A stretch of DNA of 64,000 bases from Rotaria sordida (taxonomy: Eukaryota > Rotifera > Eurotatoria > Philodinida > Philodinidae). Made by a program: the position numbers and the translations under genes. The notes under the pieces are model-generated. The model saw only the letters and a list, made by a program, of their open reading frames with translations, ran no database searches and was not told the origin of the DNA. The DNA is taken from NCBI GenBank assembly GCA_905250125.1, contig CAJNOL010001084.1, positions 17,760 to 81,759 on the forward strand, in the 5' to 3' direction. Positions 44,601 through 57,073 of this stretch are shown piece by piece; position 1 is the stretch's first letter; each line of letters starts with the position of its first letter.

Positions 44601-47600
44601 CTGAAAGTGATACAGATCCAGAAAATAATGGTGGACATATGAGTTCATCACCACGTGATGTTTTATCGGATCCAGCATTTGCACGTGCTGCTGCAGCTGC
44701 AGCTGCTGCTGGTGGTCCAACAAGTGCAGCACTTTTTCATACATTATCAGGTCGTGTTCAACATTTAATGAGTCGTGTTGGTGGTAATAGTTCAGTTAAT
44801 GCTATTAATGGACGTTTACAACAATATATTCAAGGAATACAAGTAAGAATTGATTATAAAATCATATATATTTCTATTTTGTTTTTTTCAGTCACCGGAT
44901 CCTGATGTTCGATTAACAACACTCAATGAATTATGTTCTGTAAGTTTCTAGAAAAAAAAAAACAATATAAATTATATAGAAAAGATTTTCTTTTCTAGCT
45001 TCTTGTCATGAGCAATGAAGAAACATTACCCGGTTTTCAATTTCGTATTCTTTATCCATCATTACGTGATTGTTTAGCTGATGAAAATGAAGCTAATGCT
45101 GAAATTGTTTTAACAGCTTGTCGAGCATTAACTTATCTTATGGAAGCATTACCACGTTCAGCAGCACAAATTGTTGAAGCTACACCAATATTTTTAAGCA
45201 AAGTATATTCATTCGATTAATTTGAAATTTATATTTTTCTTTTTATTTTCGTTTATTATTAATATAGTTACGAAGTATAACATCAATTGATATAGCTGAA
45301 CAAGTTTTAACAGCATTAGAGATGATTTCAAAACGAAATGGAAAACAAATTCTTATTGCTGTAAGATTTTTATATAGATATATAACGGGTGGACCACAAA
45401 TAACCGACTTAGTATTTTTAAGATTTCTTCTTGATTAAAACACTTTTTGCTATCAAAAGATAGCGCTTGAAATTCTGTACAAAATAGTATATTTTATTTA
45501 AGAAATATAGTCTTCTTCATTTTATTTTTGGATTAAACGTAATCATACAGTAAAATCAAGTATAGAATGTAAAACTTTTTTGACAGAACCTTTTTATTTC
45601 ATGTATCAATGTTGTAATCCATAAACTGTAATCTAATAGGTATAAATCAGGTGAAATTAACCGATGATTCTAGTAAAAGCAGCTAGGATTCGCCTAGGAG
45701 TCTGTTCCAATAGACTTCCAAGTGCAACTCAATGAGCTCTATCTATTGATGCAATTAAATTTTCCATAGGTCAAACTATCGGTGAGAAAAACCTCAAATA
45801 TTGCATTTTTCTGCTGAAATTCGAGTAAACATAGCAAGGATTCGCGTAGGCGTCTGTTCCAAGTACCACTCGACGAGCTCATCCAATGGTATGTTCAGAT
45901 TTTTCATAGCTCAAAGTATGATTTTTTGGGACCATAGATGGCGCTATGAAAAATCTGAACATACTATTGGATGGAGCTCGTCGAGATGCACGTGGAACAA
46001 GTTTCTAGGTGAATCCTAACTGCTTTTACTCGAATCTTCACCTACGTTCTTTGATCTACCTTTCTGTATCCATATACGATCTTCAGAAATCACTGAAGTT
46101 GTGAAATCTTCACTACATACACCAAGTCATACCATTACATTCTGTGGAAATTTTGTTTTTTCATGTACGGTATCCTTCTTGTCAGCTGCTTCTCTACTGG
46201 CAGCCCGCATCCGATTATTTTGATTATCATAAACTCCCTCTAAATCAAAATATTTTTCATTAGTAAAAAAACATTTTTTGATGTCTTCTTTGTTATAATG
46301 ATTTAACATCCAATTGGCAAATTTAACCTTCTTCATGTTTTTGATGATCAGCCAACTTTGATTGTTTGATTTTCTTGTATGGGAAACAACCAAGATCTTC
46401 AAGCAGTATTTGTCGTACACTGATCCTTGAAATAGCCATCATCTTATTGACACTCGTTTCTTCTGACCTAGACGATATTTAGCTTTCTGAGATATTGACT
46501 TTCATTCGAACTGTGTGCGAACGATCGGGAGGATGTGATAAATTGATAGATCCGATGTTGTGGATCATTTGAATCCATGATTTAATTGTTATTAATGAGA
46601 TTACTCCATCTAAATCACGATAAATTCTTGCTAGATCCATATCATTTTCATATTTATTTTTTACAGTTATTTGCATGTCTTTACTTTTTATCTTTTATGA
46701 AATATATTTAAAGTCATTTTCTGAGTTCAATCACCCATATCTTTGTTGAGAATTTTAAGCGGCATCTTTTGATTAATAAAAGATATTTTAATCACAAGGA
46801 TAATATAGAAGAAATCTTAAAAATGCAAAAGGGTCAGTTATTTATGGCTCATCCACTATATAGAAGTGAATATACAAATAATAAAACTAAATTCTTTTTT
46901 ATTTTATTTTATTCTTAGGATGGTATTAGTGCATGTCTTGAATATATTGAATTTTTTTCAATAACATCACAAAATAAATCTTTAGCAATTGTTGCTAATT
47001 GTTGTATACATATATTAACACGTAATGATTTTAATTATATTCGTGGACATTTAGAAAATTTATCTAATCGTTTACGTTCGGATGATAAAAAAACTATTGA
47101 ACATGTTTGTACAATATTTTCACGTTTAGTTGAAAATTTTCATCGTGATTCATTAATATTACGTGAAATAGCATCAATACAATTACTTAAAACAATGCAA
47201 ACAATGCTTGTTATACAACCATCATTATTAAATAGTATAACATTTATTAGTATTATTCATATGCTTTTTATTTTTTCGGCATATTGTCCAATACTTGCTG
47301 TTACATTACTTAAAATGAATATAGCTGAAACAATATTATGTTTATTAATAGGTACAATTGAAAATAAATCAATAATAAAAACTATACCAATAACATATAA
47401 ATCAGCAGCATTATCAACAAATGAAATAATATCAACAATACAACAAATAAATAATATTGAACTTATATCACGTACACCACAAGAATTATATGAAATTGTT
47501 TCATTAATTGGTGAAATGATGCCACGTTTACCAAATGATGATCCATTATTTCAAATTGATCAATTATTTCGTCGTAATATTTTATTACATAGAGCATATG

Positions 47601-50600
47601 ATGCTAGTTCAAATGGTTATGTTCTATGGCATTGGCAAGATGATCAAGGTATTAGTGAAAAATGAATTCCATTGAGACAAATTGCTATAGGAACATTTCT
47701 TTTATCGATAGAAATCTAGGAAACATAGAGAATTGATTTTCTATTAAAAAAAAGAGATTAGAAAGAAAAATTTTATTTCAATAATAAATAAGTCCGAAAT
47801 GAAGAGTTATAATCTTAATCGAGATCCACAGGGTACCTAAATCATTGTATTAGGCGATTTTGTCGTAAAATGTTCAAGTATTCATATTAACCAAGTGCAG
47901 TTATATCTACTCCACGACATACGATAATTTACATGATTCAGAAAATCGAAAAATTTTGCGATGAACTTACGTGGTGTTATAACATCCTTTTCAGACCTCT
48001 ACAACCTATTATTATAAATTCGTAATTTGGAAGAGAAGTGAAACAGGTAGATCTTATGATCACATCATTTGTATGGAATGGTAGATATGAATTAACTCTT
48101 TATGATAATCCTTGCAATTGTTAAATTTAAAGTAATAAATGCACAAGATTAGAAAAACATAGGGTTTATCAGCTTCTAAGAAATTATCATTAAAATCTAG
48201 CGAGAATCTTCAATTTTTTACAAACAAGATAAGACGCCAAATATAAGAAATCTTCCAATAGAAAAAAAAATTTAGAATTTAATTATATAATCAAAAAAGT
48301 CTATTCTATTTTGTTTCTAGGTCAATTACGTCCATATTCATTACAAGATTCTCGTACAATTGAACATGCTTGGCAACAACATGAAGAAGAAGTTCAATTA
48401 GTAATATCTGCCCGTCATTATCTCATTGATTTACAACAATTACAACAAATTAATGAAGAAACAAATCAAGCACGATTTATTAAACGTATTGTTACACCTG
48501 ATACAACTGAAACAACAACAACAACAACAACAACCGAGTATGATAATATTCTTTAAATTAACAAAAAAAAAAAAAAATGAAAAACGATAAATTCTAAATT
48601 TTCTTTAGTTCAATTGATGAATCAACAAATACAAATCGTCAATTAACAACAACAAATAATTCTACAGATGCTCGAACTGAAATGATGAAAGATAATATTG
48701 AATTATATAATTCATTTATACAATCATTATTTTCTGTTCTTTATGAAGTTTATAATTCATCAGCTGGTCCAGCTGTTAAATATCGTTGTTTACAAGCATT
48801 ACTTCGTATGATATATTATTGTCCATCAGATTTACTTGAAATAATTTTAAAACAACAATCAATATCATCACATATAGCATCAATGTTAGCATCATCTGAT
48901 TATAAAATTGTTGCAAGTGCTTTACAAATAGCAGAAATTTTAATGAAAAAATTACCACAAATATTTTCAATTTATTTTTATCGTGAAGGTGTTCTACATC
49001 AAATTGAAATTCTTATTGGTTTTGGTATATCATCATCATTAACACGTCATAATCATACAAATAATAATCGTAATCAATTTGATCTTGTTCATTTAAATGA
49101 TAATAATTCATTAACACAAATTGAATCATTAGATGAACAATTACGTAAGACAAATACACGTCGTTGTTATACAACAACAACAACAACAACAGATATACAT
49201 CCATCAACAAGAATTGAAACACGTTCACAACGTGCACGTCAACCAAAAACATCAACACGTTCAATGTTTGAAGAATTTTCATCACGTTCTATATCAAATC
49301 GTACAACCGGTGCATCATTTTCAACAGGAACACTTGATATTAATCTTAATCGTAATCGTTCAACACGTAATCATCATATACCTTCACCTGTTCTTTTTCG
49401 ACCAACATCTAATTTTGATCCATCAACATATTATCCACGACCACCAATTTATGTTCCATCACCATATGCATATACATCAAATATACCAACAGCTGCTTCA
49501 TTAATAAATCCTACAACAACAACAACAACAACAGCAACACAACGCCAAACACAATTAGTATTATCATCACAAGAAAAAATTAAATTAAAAGAATGGATAC
49601 AAAATCAAGCAAAACATTTTCGTATAACTTATTTTTCAAATAATTCTTCAACATCAAATACAGCTTTACAAATAATAAATCGTTTAATAACAGCTGTTGA
49701 TTTATTACATATTGAAAAAGATCAACAAGATAATATTAAAGCATTACGTGATATAGCTAATATTATAGCTAAAGGTGATGTATCACCATTTGAAATGGTA
49801 CATAGTGGTTTAATAACAAAATTATATCAATATTTAACTGATAATAGAACAATACCAAATAATAGAATTGAAAGATTAAAACAATTTTTAAATATTTTTA
49901 TGAATATACCATTAGAAAACGAACAAAATTATGAAATTATATTAAAACAATATATTATTGAACTTTATCAATCACAAATTAATCATGGAAAAAATAATAA
50001 TAATCATCATCATCATCATCACCATCATAGAAATGAACATAATATTTTAAGTCATTTAATTAATAAATTACATGGATGTATTAATCAACTTGAACAGTTT
50101 CCAATACGAAGTAAGACAAAAAAACAATTTTTTTTGACCAATATTTTACAATGTATTGTTTTTGAGAAACAATATTTTCGTTATTTATATCCACTAGAAA
50201 GCATTTAAATCATTGGCTATCTTCTGGCTGATATACCGTCAGTCCTTATGAGTACAGATTGTAATATCTCGTTTTTTTATCAAAACAGGGATTCAATATG
50301 ATTGAACAAAAGCTTACTCTTGCTTAAATCCTTGAAAATAAAATAAACCTACCGATTATATTTTGAAGAATTTTAATTTTCTAATTGAAAATTCTATTCT
50401 GAAAAATACAACAAAATAAGCATATTTAATATTTAAGTAGACTTTTTGTAACAGATGGCGTAAGCTAATATCATCTGTTTTTTAATTCGATTACTTTTGC
50501 TCTTCTCTCTTACAGGTGACGTAGGTATTTACCACCTACTACTCATCCTCAACAATATTTTATTCAATATCGATACAAATAAAAACACAATCCTTCTCAA

Positions 50601-53600
50601 AACTAAACAAACTTACGAGAATTCGTGAGAAATAATAGGAAACTTTCCCTCTAGAATTTAATGTAGAAGTAACAAATCGGATCGTATACTGAAACAGTAC
50701 ACTCAGAATAACTATTAAGAAATTTCTTCTAGCTTGAAATCAAAAGAAGAGTTGCAAAGTTGATCATGAAAAGGCATTTTAAGGTTTTGTCGCTTCCTCA
50801 GCAAAGGAAAAAGTGACTTATAAATGAAAAATAACAAGTAGGAAACTGCGAGTATGAAAAGACCTGCAGCTCTATAGCAGACAGAAGGAGTCTTTCGTGT
50901 CGGTCAAGCAAACAAAAGAAAATTCTGTTTATTTTCTATATAATCGATAATCCTTGGGAAAGAAAAAACAAACAAACTATAATTTATCTTTGATTTTAGT
51001 TAATGATATTGCTGGTCGATCAACTCATAGTTCAGCACTTCGTTTAATAACAACACATCAATTAAAATGTAATCTTGTTCGTCATCCACAATGTAAAACA
51101 CTTAAACAATGGAATAGTGGTCCGGTGAAAATAGATCCACTTGCACTTGTATCAGCTATTGAAAAATATTTACTTTTACGTGGTATTGCTCATAGTACAA
51201 TTGTAAGTTTAATTGAATGGTTTAAAATATTTTCATTCATAGGTTCGAATCTAATTATTGGAGAAAAAAATTACAAAAATTCTTAACTGATAAATATTTT
51301 AACAGTTAATAAAAAATTTTCTCCAAAAAATAAAATTTCAAGCATCATTGATCACCATTGTTTATCATTGAATTATGATAACTAATGGGAAAATATGTTT
51401 ATGCTATAAAACAAAAAAACATTCCTTTTTATTTTAGGATGATCCATCAAATACACTTGCTGATGATGATGAAAGTGAAGTATCAAATGAATCTGATGCT
51501 GAAGATGTTATTAATGTTTTAACACGTTCATCAACAATGAGACTTGAATTTTTAATTAATGATCATATTATTCCACATAATATGACTATTTATCAAGCTG
51601 TTCGATTATATAGTATACCAACACAACGAACAGGGTAAGAGCAAAAATAAAAAAAAAAAATTTTTTTTTTTGTCGTCAAAATAAAATTTTTTCTTTTTAG
51701 TGATAATGAATCTGAAACTGATACAGATGAATCAATATTTTCTTCATCAACAATATGGACACGTATACATACAATAAATTATCGTCAAGCAACAAATTCT
51801 TCATTAATAATTAATAATACATCTAATATAACAACAACAACAACAACATCATCAAATCGTATACGACGTACAATTCATCCACAAAATTTAACAACAAAAA
51901 AATCAACAATAAAAACATCAAAACGTTCATCAATAATATCAACAATTGATGAATTATGGTTAAATGGACAATGTCAAAAATCAAAATCATTATTAATATC
52001 ATTATTAGATGAAACATTATCATCAATATTAACAATAAATGATTTATCATTAAATGCAATATTTCTTTTACGTATATTAAATTGTTTAAATCTTTATTGG
52101 TATGATCTTTATATAAATACAAATACAATATTAAATAATCAAAATTCAATATTAACATTAATATCTAAAAATGAATTTTTATCAACAAAATTAACATCAA
52201 AAATAAATCGACAATTACAAGATCCTATTGTTATTATGATGGGACAAATACCATCATGGATAATTGAAATTGGTTATTCATGTTTATTTTTATTTCCATT
52301 TGAAACACGACAAATGCTTTTTTATCCATGTGCATTTGATCGTGAACGTGCAATGCAAAGACTTTTAGATAGTTCAGATATATTAACACAACAACATAAT
52401 AATGATCAAACAGATAGACAATCAATTATACCGAGAATTGAAAGAAAAAAAGTACAATTATCACGAATAAATATTCTTTATGAAATGGAAAAAATTCTTG
52501 ATAATTGGAATTCAAAACATTTTCTTGAAGTTCAATATGAAGATGAAGTAAAAATAAAACAAAAAAATCGAATTTTTTTTTTTGTATAATTAAGTTTTAT
52601 ATTTAGGTTGGTTTTGGTCTTGGACCAACACTTGAAGCTTATGCATTATTATCAAAAGAATTACAAAAAAATGGTTTAGAATTATGGAGATCGGACAAAA
52701 TTTTTGATTCAATAAAAGGTTTGTTTTTACTAATCAAAAGTGATATGAATAAATTTAATATAAGTCATATTTTTTCGAACTAAAAATTCATTTAGATTCA
52801 AAGTTTTGTTTCGATACATTCAATTATATACTATTTCCTCCAATGTAGATTTTCATCATTTATTAGTCTTTGTAAAAGAAAATGAATAATATATTCTTTT
52901 GACATAAAAATAAATAATCTTGATATTCTGAATTCAATCCATACGTATCAAACTCGAAGACCTGTTCCGAGTTTTCAACTATTACAGTTCTCTGAGAGTT
53001 CCTGAAAGGATCTATAGGAAACCCCAAAGAAATCTTGATTAGGAGCTGCGAAGATTCCCTAGTGATGCTGTGAGATCCACTTGTAGATCTTTGGCGCAGT
53101 TAAGAGCGTCCCAGGAAAGTCTATATTCGAGAATTTCAAGTTCACTTTTTAAAAAACCCTATAGCATCAGGTGTAGGTGCCACAAGATAGTTGAAAACTC
53201 ATAATGATTTCTACACTACTAATTCAATTGAAGTTGTAATGTATATTTTCTACGATGCTTAGATTGTTAAACTAAGATTATAGATATCTAATTTCTTTTT
53301 GATCTTTTTCTATATAGATAAAGATGCAACATTTTCTGATTATGTTGATACTCGTAATGGTCTTTATCCAGCATCACTTGGTCGTAATGCAAAAGCAAGT
53401 ATTGTAACAAAAATTCGTCAAAAATTTAAATTTCTTGGTAAATTTATGGCTAAAGCACTGATGGATTCGAGAATGGTAAATTGTTTTTGCTATTTTAAAT
53501 ATCAAAAAAAAAAATAATCAATAATTTCATTTTAGATTGATATGCAATTTAGTATTGTTTTTTATAAATGGTTATTAGGACAAGAAGAAACATTAAATCT

Positions 53601-56276
53601 TGAAGATCTTATACATGTTGATATAAATTTATATGAACAATTTAAAAAATTTCAATCTATTATAAATTTACGTAATAAATTAATTAAACAAAATGATTTA
53701 ACAAATAAATTAAATAATAAAAAAAATTTTAAAACTAAAGATGATTATCAAACAGAAAATTTAACATATACAAATATATTTGATGAAAATGATGATAGAT
53801 TATTATTTGATGGTTGTAAAATTAATGATTTATCATTAGTATTTACATTACCTGGTTATTCAAATATTGAATTAAAAAAAGGTGGAAAAGATTGTTTAGT
53901 TACAATTGAAAATCTTGAGCAATATGTTAATGTAAAAGAAAAAATAATTAAATTTATATACAAGAAAAGACAATATGAAATTTCGTTTTTTTTTTGTGTT
54001 TTAGTTAGTTATCTATTGGACATTAATTGAAGGTGTTCGACGTCAATTTGAATCATTTCGTGATGGATTCAATTCAATATTTCCTATTCAACATTTAAAA
54101 TGTTTCTATCCTGATGAAGTATATTTAACAAAAAATTATTAAATAATTTTTTTTTTCTATTTGTATTTTTAATATAGCTTCATCAAGTATTTTGTGGTAG
54201 TGGATCAACAGATTTATGGGATCTTAAAGTTTTACTTGAATCAACACGTTGTGATCATGGTTATAATTTAAATAGTCGAGCTGTTAAATGGCTTTTTGAT
54301 ATAATGATTAATTTTGATATTGATGAACAACGAGCATTTCTACAATTTGTTACTGGTAGTCCACGTTTACCTGTTGGAGGTCAGTAATGAGCAGTTGTAT
54401 TCTTTGAGCGATAAGGTTTGGAGTTTCTAGTTATTGTCATCGTCAAAAAAAAAGAAAACTAATCGGCAGTAACTTTTCAAGCCTGTTGGTATAGACTATC
54501 TTAAGAACGGCTGAACGTATCGAACTGTCCTCTGGTTTTTAAGGGTTTCTCGATGTGCTCTTTCCTTTGTCTAGAGAATACTTTTGTCCAAAATGCTGGG
54601 AAGATGGTTTTCTAGAAAACCTATTTCCGAGTATTTTGGACAAAAATGTCCGCTAGACAAAAGAAAGAGCACATCGAGAAACCCGTAAAAACCAGAGGAC
54701 AGCTCGATAAGTTCAGCCATTCTTAAGATAGTTTTTTCATGTAACACGCCTATTGCCTATGCCATTGAGTAGACACTTCAATCGTGAAGTCTGCGGTTTT
54801 TAAACTCGGCAGTAACTCATCTTTCCATGGAGTGAAAATCGTCAGTTCTTCTATTTGAACTTTTTAACCTTTAGAAAAATGTTAAATCGTAGTCAAAATT
54901 GCTTTATTTTCTTATTGTGAGTGCACTCAACTCATCTGTGTACTCACCGGATTTACTTACGAATTTGATTTTGTAGTATAGATGGCGCTATAAAAAAATT
55001 AGATTCATTAGCCGAAAGATAAAACCAATAGAAATAATTGCATCGTCATTTTAACAAAATATACTATAATCAATAAAAAATTGTCTTTTTTTGGGAAGAA
55101 AAAGAGTATACTGTTTGAACTGAAGAATGTTACAGTAACCGCAATTAATCATCGATTTTGTCGATAACACAAAAGGAAGATAGAAATTATCTCAACGATG
55201 GTAGCACAAATATTTTCATCCAATCCTTCATTCGAAAGCCAAAAGTTATATAGCTATCTCTAGGCTGAATTTTGTTAGAAATCACTTTATAGTAACTAAA
55301 GGTACAAACTCTGAGTTTTAGTAAGAGTTGACATATAAGACTGTCTTTAGTGTTAGAAAAAAAAACAGTAGTAACTTGTAGAATATCAACAATACAGGTG
55401 TTCGAATCGATAGATTTGCGAGGAAGTTAATTGCTTAGTTTGATCTGTTATTGTTGAATGATTACATTTTCTAGTACATACTCTTAAAGAAGCGTGTCCG
55501 AATCTCAGTGACTTTAGGAAAAGTCATGAATTGCTGTTCACCTTAGATCTCTCGTTCGATAGCATACTAACTAAATATTCTTTTGACTAGTCAATGTGTA
55601 CAGGGAGCTCAAGCAATGTAGCGAGAGAACTGTGAGTGAGAGACCTAGTAATATTTATAGGAAAGATATCAGGCTAATAATACTACTTCCGGACAGTACT
55701 CTATATACTGTAAAGTAGGAAAAAAGTAAAATATCCTTACAGCGGAGCATTCTCAAGGGAAATTCTTTGAAGCTTTTCTTAGTCTCATAGAGATCTACTC
55801 GTAGCCATAAAATCAGATTGAGCAGGATCTGATTGTTGAGAACATTCCTCTGTTAAATTAGTGTTTCCTTTCTCCTTCACTTAACAGATTCATTAATATG
55901 CACTAAGACATGTAAACGTTCCACTAAGTATCTGATTTTTTCCTTAATGTCCACCATGATGTCCCTGCCACCGTAGCAGCAACGATGCGATAGGTTTTCA
56001 ACCACGATACACATCTTTGTATTTGCTTTCTTGAGTCCTTATAGCCTAAAAAGATTTAAACATAATTTTATAGGTTTTCGAATGTTACATCCTCCATTAA
56101 CAATTGTACGCAAAACAGCAGAAAATAATAGTGATAATAATCCAGATTTATTTTTACCAAGTGTAATGACCTGTGTCAACTATCTCAAATTGCCAGATTA
56201 TTCATCAAAAGAAATAATGAAAGCAAAATTAACAACAGCAATACGAGATGGTCAATATGCATTTCTACTTTCGTGA
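41628..56276 (+). CDS. TRIP12: HECT-type E3 ubiquitin ligase, TRIP12/UFD4 family
   Basis: Twenty exons: 41628..41686, 41749..41801, 41867..42376, 42447..42582, 44347..44842, 44892..44939, 44999..45202, 45268..45360, 46919..47648, 48321..48537, 48609..50110, 51000..51202, 51438..51634, 51701..52547, 52607..52718, 53318..53475, 53536..53931, 54005..54118, 54178..54379, 56074..56276. They keep frame to 2159 aa. Residues 1 to about 370 are basic and low-complexity with an Ala run. Armadillo-like repeats follow ([24 protein letters not shown]), then a WWE domain spanning exons 9-10 ([22 protein letters not shown]). Next come [19 protein letters not shown] and a complete HECT domain: [49 protein letters not shown] text, and [18 protein letters not shown] with catalytic Cys2126. 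TRIP12 ubiquitinates nuclear and ubiquitin-fusion substrates. Asn, Thr and His runs (HHHHHHHHH near 50005) exceed vertebrate homologues. The start is the first in-frame ATG after a stop. Confidence 0.92.
42583..44346 (+). other. TRIP12 intron 4, no other gene seen
   Basis: 1.76-kb intron between matching phase-2 splice sites. The sequence is A/T-rich with poly-A and poly-T tracts and a GT-rich stretch near 44236-44255. Open frames on the minus strand (43524-43853, 44055-44303) show no recognisable domain. Confidence 0.5.
45815..46040. repeat. Inverted repeat (foldback 6) inside the Tc1-like element
   Basis: Left arm GATTCGCGTAGGCGTCTGTTCC through TCCAATGGTATGTTCAGATT, TTTCATAG; right arm the inverse through CTATGAAAAATCTGAACATA, GGATGGAGCTCGTCGAG and GTGAATCCTAACTG. 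A diverged third copy of the left arm lies at about 45665-45780. The centre near 45930 (ACCATAGATGGCGCTATG) resembles a GATGGCGCTAT motif also seen at about 19330 and 54983. Confidence 0.7.
46127..46676 (-). pseudogene. Tc1-like transposase, frameshifted and inactive
   Basis: Two minus-strand frames are involved. Upstream (46676-46479) is a helix-turn-helix-like N-terminal part with [15 protein letters not shown] and [11 protein letters not shown]. Downstream (46420-46127) is the catalytic part with [45 protein letters not shown] and KFPQNVMV. The family normally has F-S-D-E-K at the second catalytic Asp; here it is T-N-E-K. A frame change lies between the two halves. Not functional. Confidence 0.75.
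47649..48320 (+). other. TRIP12 intron 9, nothing further seen
   Basis: 672-bp intron inside the WWE-coding region, between phase-1 sites at 47648 and 48321. A/T-rich, without recognisable repeats or coding potential. Confidence 0.5.
50111..50999 (+). other. TRIP12 intron 11, nothing further seen
   Basis: 889-bp intron between phase-1 sites; the open frame reading past the donor to 50208 is intronic, since the protein similarity resumes at 51000 ([17 protein letters not shown]). No element recognised. Confidence 0.5.
52719..53317 (+). other. TRIP12 intron 15, nothing further seen
   Basis: 599-bp intron inside the HECT-coding part, between phase-1 sites. A region at about 52980-53190 is somewhat richer in G and C and holds GTTTTCAACTATT and its inverse TAGTTGAAAACTC, so an old inverted repeat is possible. 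Confidence 0.4.
54380..56073 (+). other. TRIP12 intron 19 with a foldback
   Basis: 1.69-kb intron immediately before the exon coding the catalytic Cys. Contains the inverted repeat at 54495-54740; the remainder shows no gene. The phase-1 GTCAGT donor and TAG acceptor at 56071-56073 restore the conserved [18 protein letters not shown] sequence. Confidence 0.6.
54495..54740. repeat. Inverted repeat (foldback 7) in TRIP12 intron 19
   Basis: Arms of about 105 bp. Left arm contains ACTATCTTAAGAACGGCTGA, GTCCTCTGGTTTTTA, GGGTTTCTCGATGTGCTCTT and TTTGTCCAAAAT. The right arm has the inverse of each in order (ATTTTGGACAAA, AAGAGCACATCGAGAAACCC, TAAAAACCAGAGGAC, TTCTTAAGATAGT). Near-perfect by eye. 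Confidence 0.8.
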
Positions 56277-57073
56277 ACATCTTCTTTCTATTTCTTGTTT
56301 GTACAGAAAAAAAAAAATCAAGCACATATATATTATAACTTCTTCGGTGTTCTTCTTCTTTTTCGTTTCGTTCTTTTGTTTTTTGTTTTTTTCTTTCTTT
56401 CTCATTTTTGATCGTTTGTTTGCACACTGTAATAAAAACTACATGCATCCGAAACCAAAAAAAAAAAAAAAGATGTGTTCGATGGCAGACTAGTTAAAAA
56501 AAAATAAGAAAGAAAAGATAAAGATTTGTTCTATGTAGTTGTTTTGATCAACGTTTATTTGCGTGTAGTTATCGTTCATTTTTCTCTTTATTATTTGGCC
56601 ATTTATTGCTCTATTCCTTTTTATCGATGTTAAACTTCTCTAGTTTTTTTTTTCTTCTTCTTTAATTATATAAAAAAAACAAACAAACATCAACAAACGA
56701 CAAATATTGTCTTATTCGAATAAGTACATATGGATTCTAGTAGTTTGTTTTTGGTGTTATTCTAGATTAATTTTAACATATACGAACGAATTTATATATA
56801 TATCAATTTGGTGAATTAAATTATTATAAAGGTAAGATAATATTTTTCATTTAGAGATATTTGAAATCATATAGGCATATTTATATTTAAGCTTCCTCAC
56901 TCTTTGAAAAAGAGTCCATTTCCATCAGAAATAAAATAATTGAGACACTTCCTATTCATACATTGATTTTACTAATTTTTTTTTTGTTCTAATACTCATT
57001 CTTTTGTTTAGATAATATTATCAGCAAAAAAGTATTTAAAATCAATAATCAAAATCTAAATCAGTTTTTATAG
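56277..57073. other. Spacer between TRIP12 and IWS1
   Basis: Holds the TRIP12 3' UTR (pyrimidine- and A-rich tracts) and the IWS1 promoter. No additional gene recognised; open frames at 56185-56493 are low-complexity. Confidence 0.45.

Larger units (their letters stand above)
45386..46858 (-). mobile_element. Tc1/mariner-type element in TRIP12 intron 8
   Basis: The left end GGGTGGACCACAAATAACCGAC (from about 45388) and the inverted right end, GTGGATGAGCCATAAATAACTGAC (to about 46855), are imperfect termini that continue into a shared ATTTTTAAGATTTCTTCT block. TATA sequence abuts both sides, consistent with TA target sites. It carries a broken minus-strand transposase (46127-46676) and a foldback (45815-46040). 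About 1.47 kb in total. Confidence 0.75.

Noticed and set aside
48776..49504. Open frames on other frames of TRIP12 exon 11 (His/Gln-rich or Leu/Val-rich)
   Set aside because: Shadows of the Asn/Thr-rich TRIP12 coding frame, caused by biased codons.
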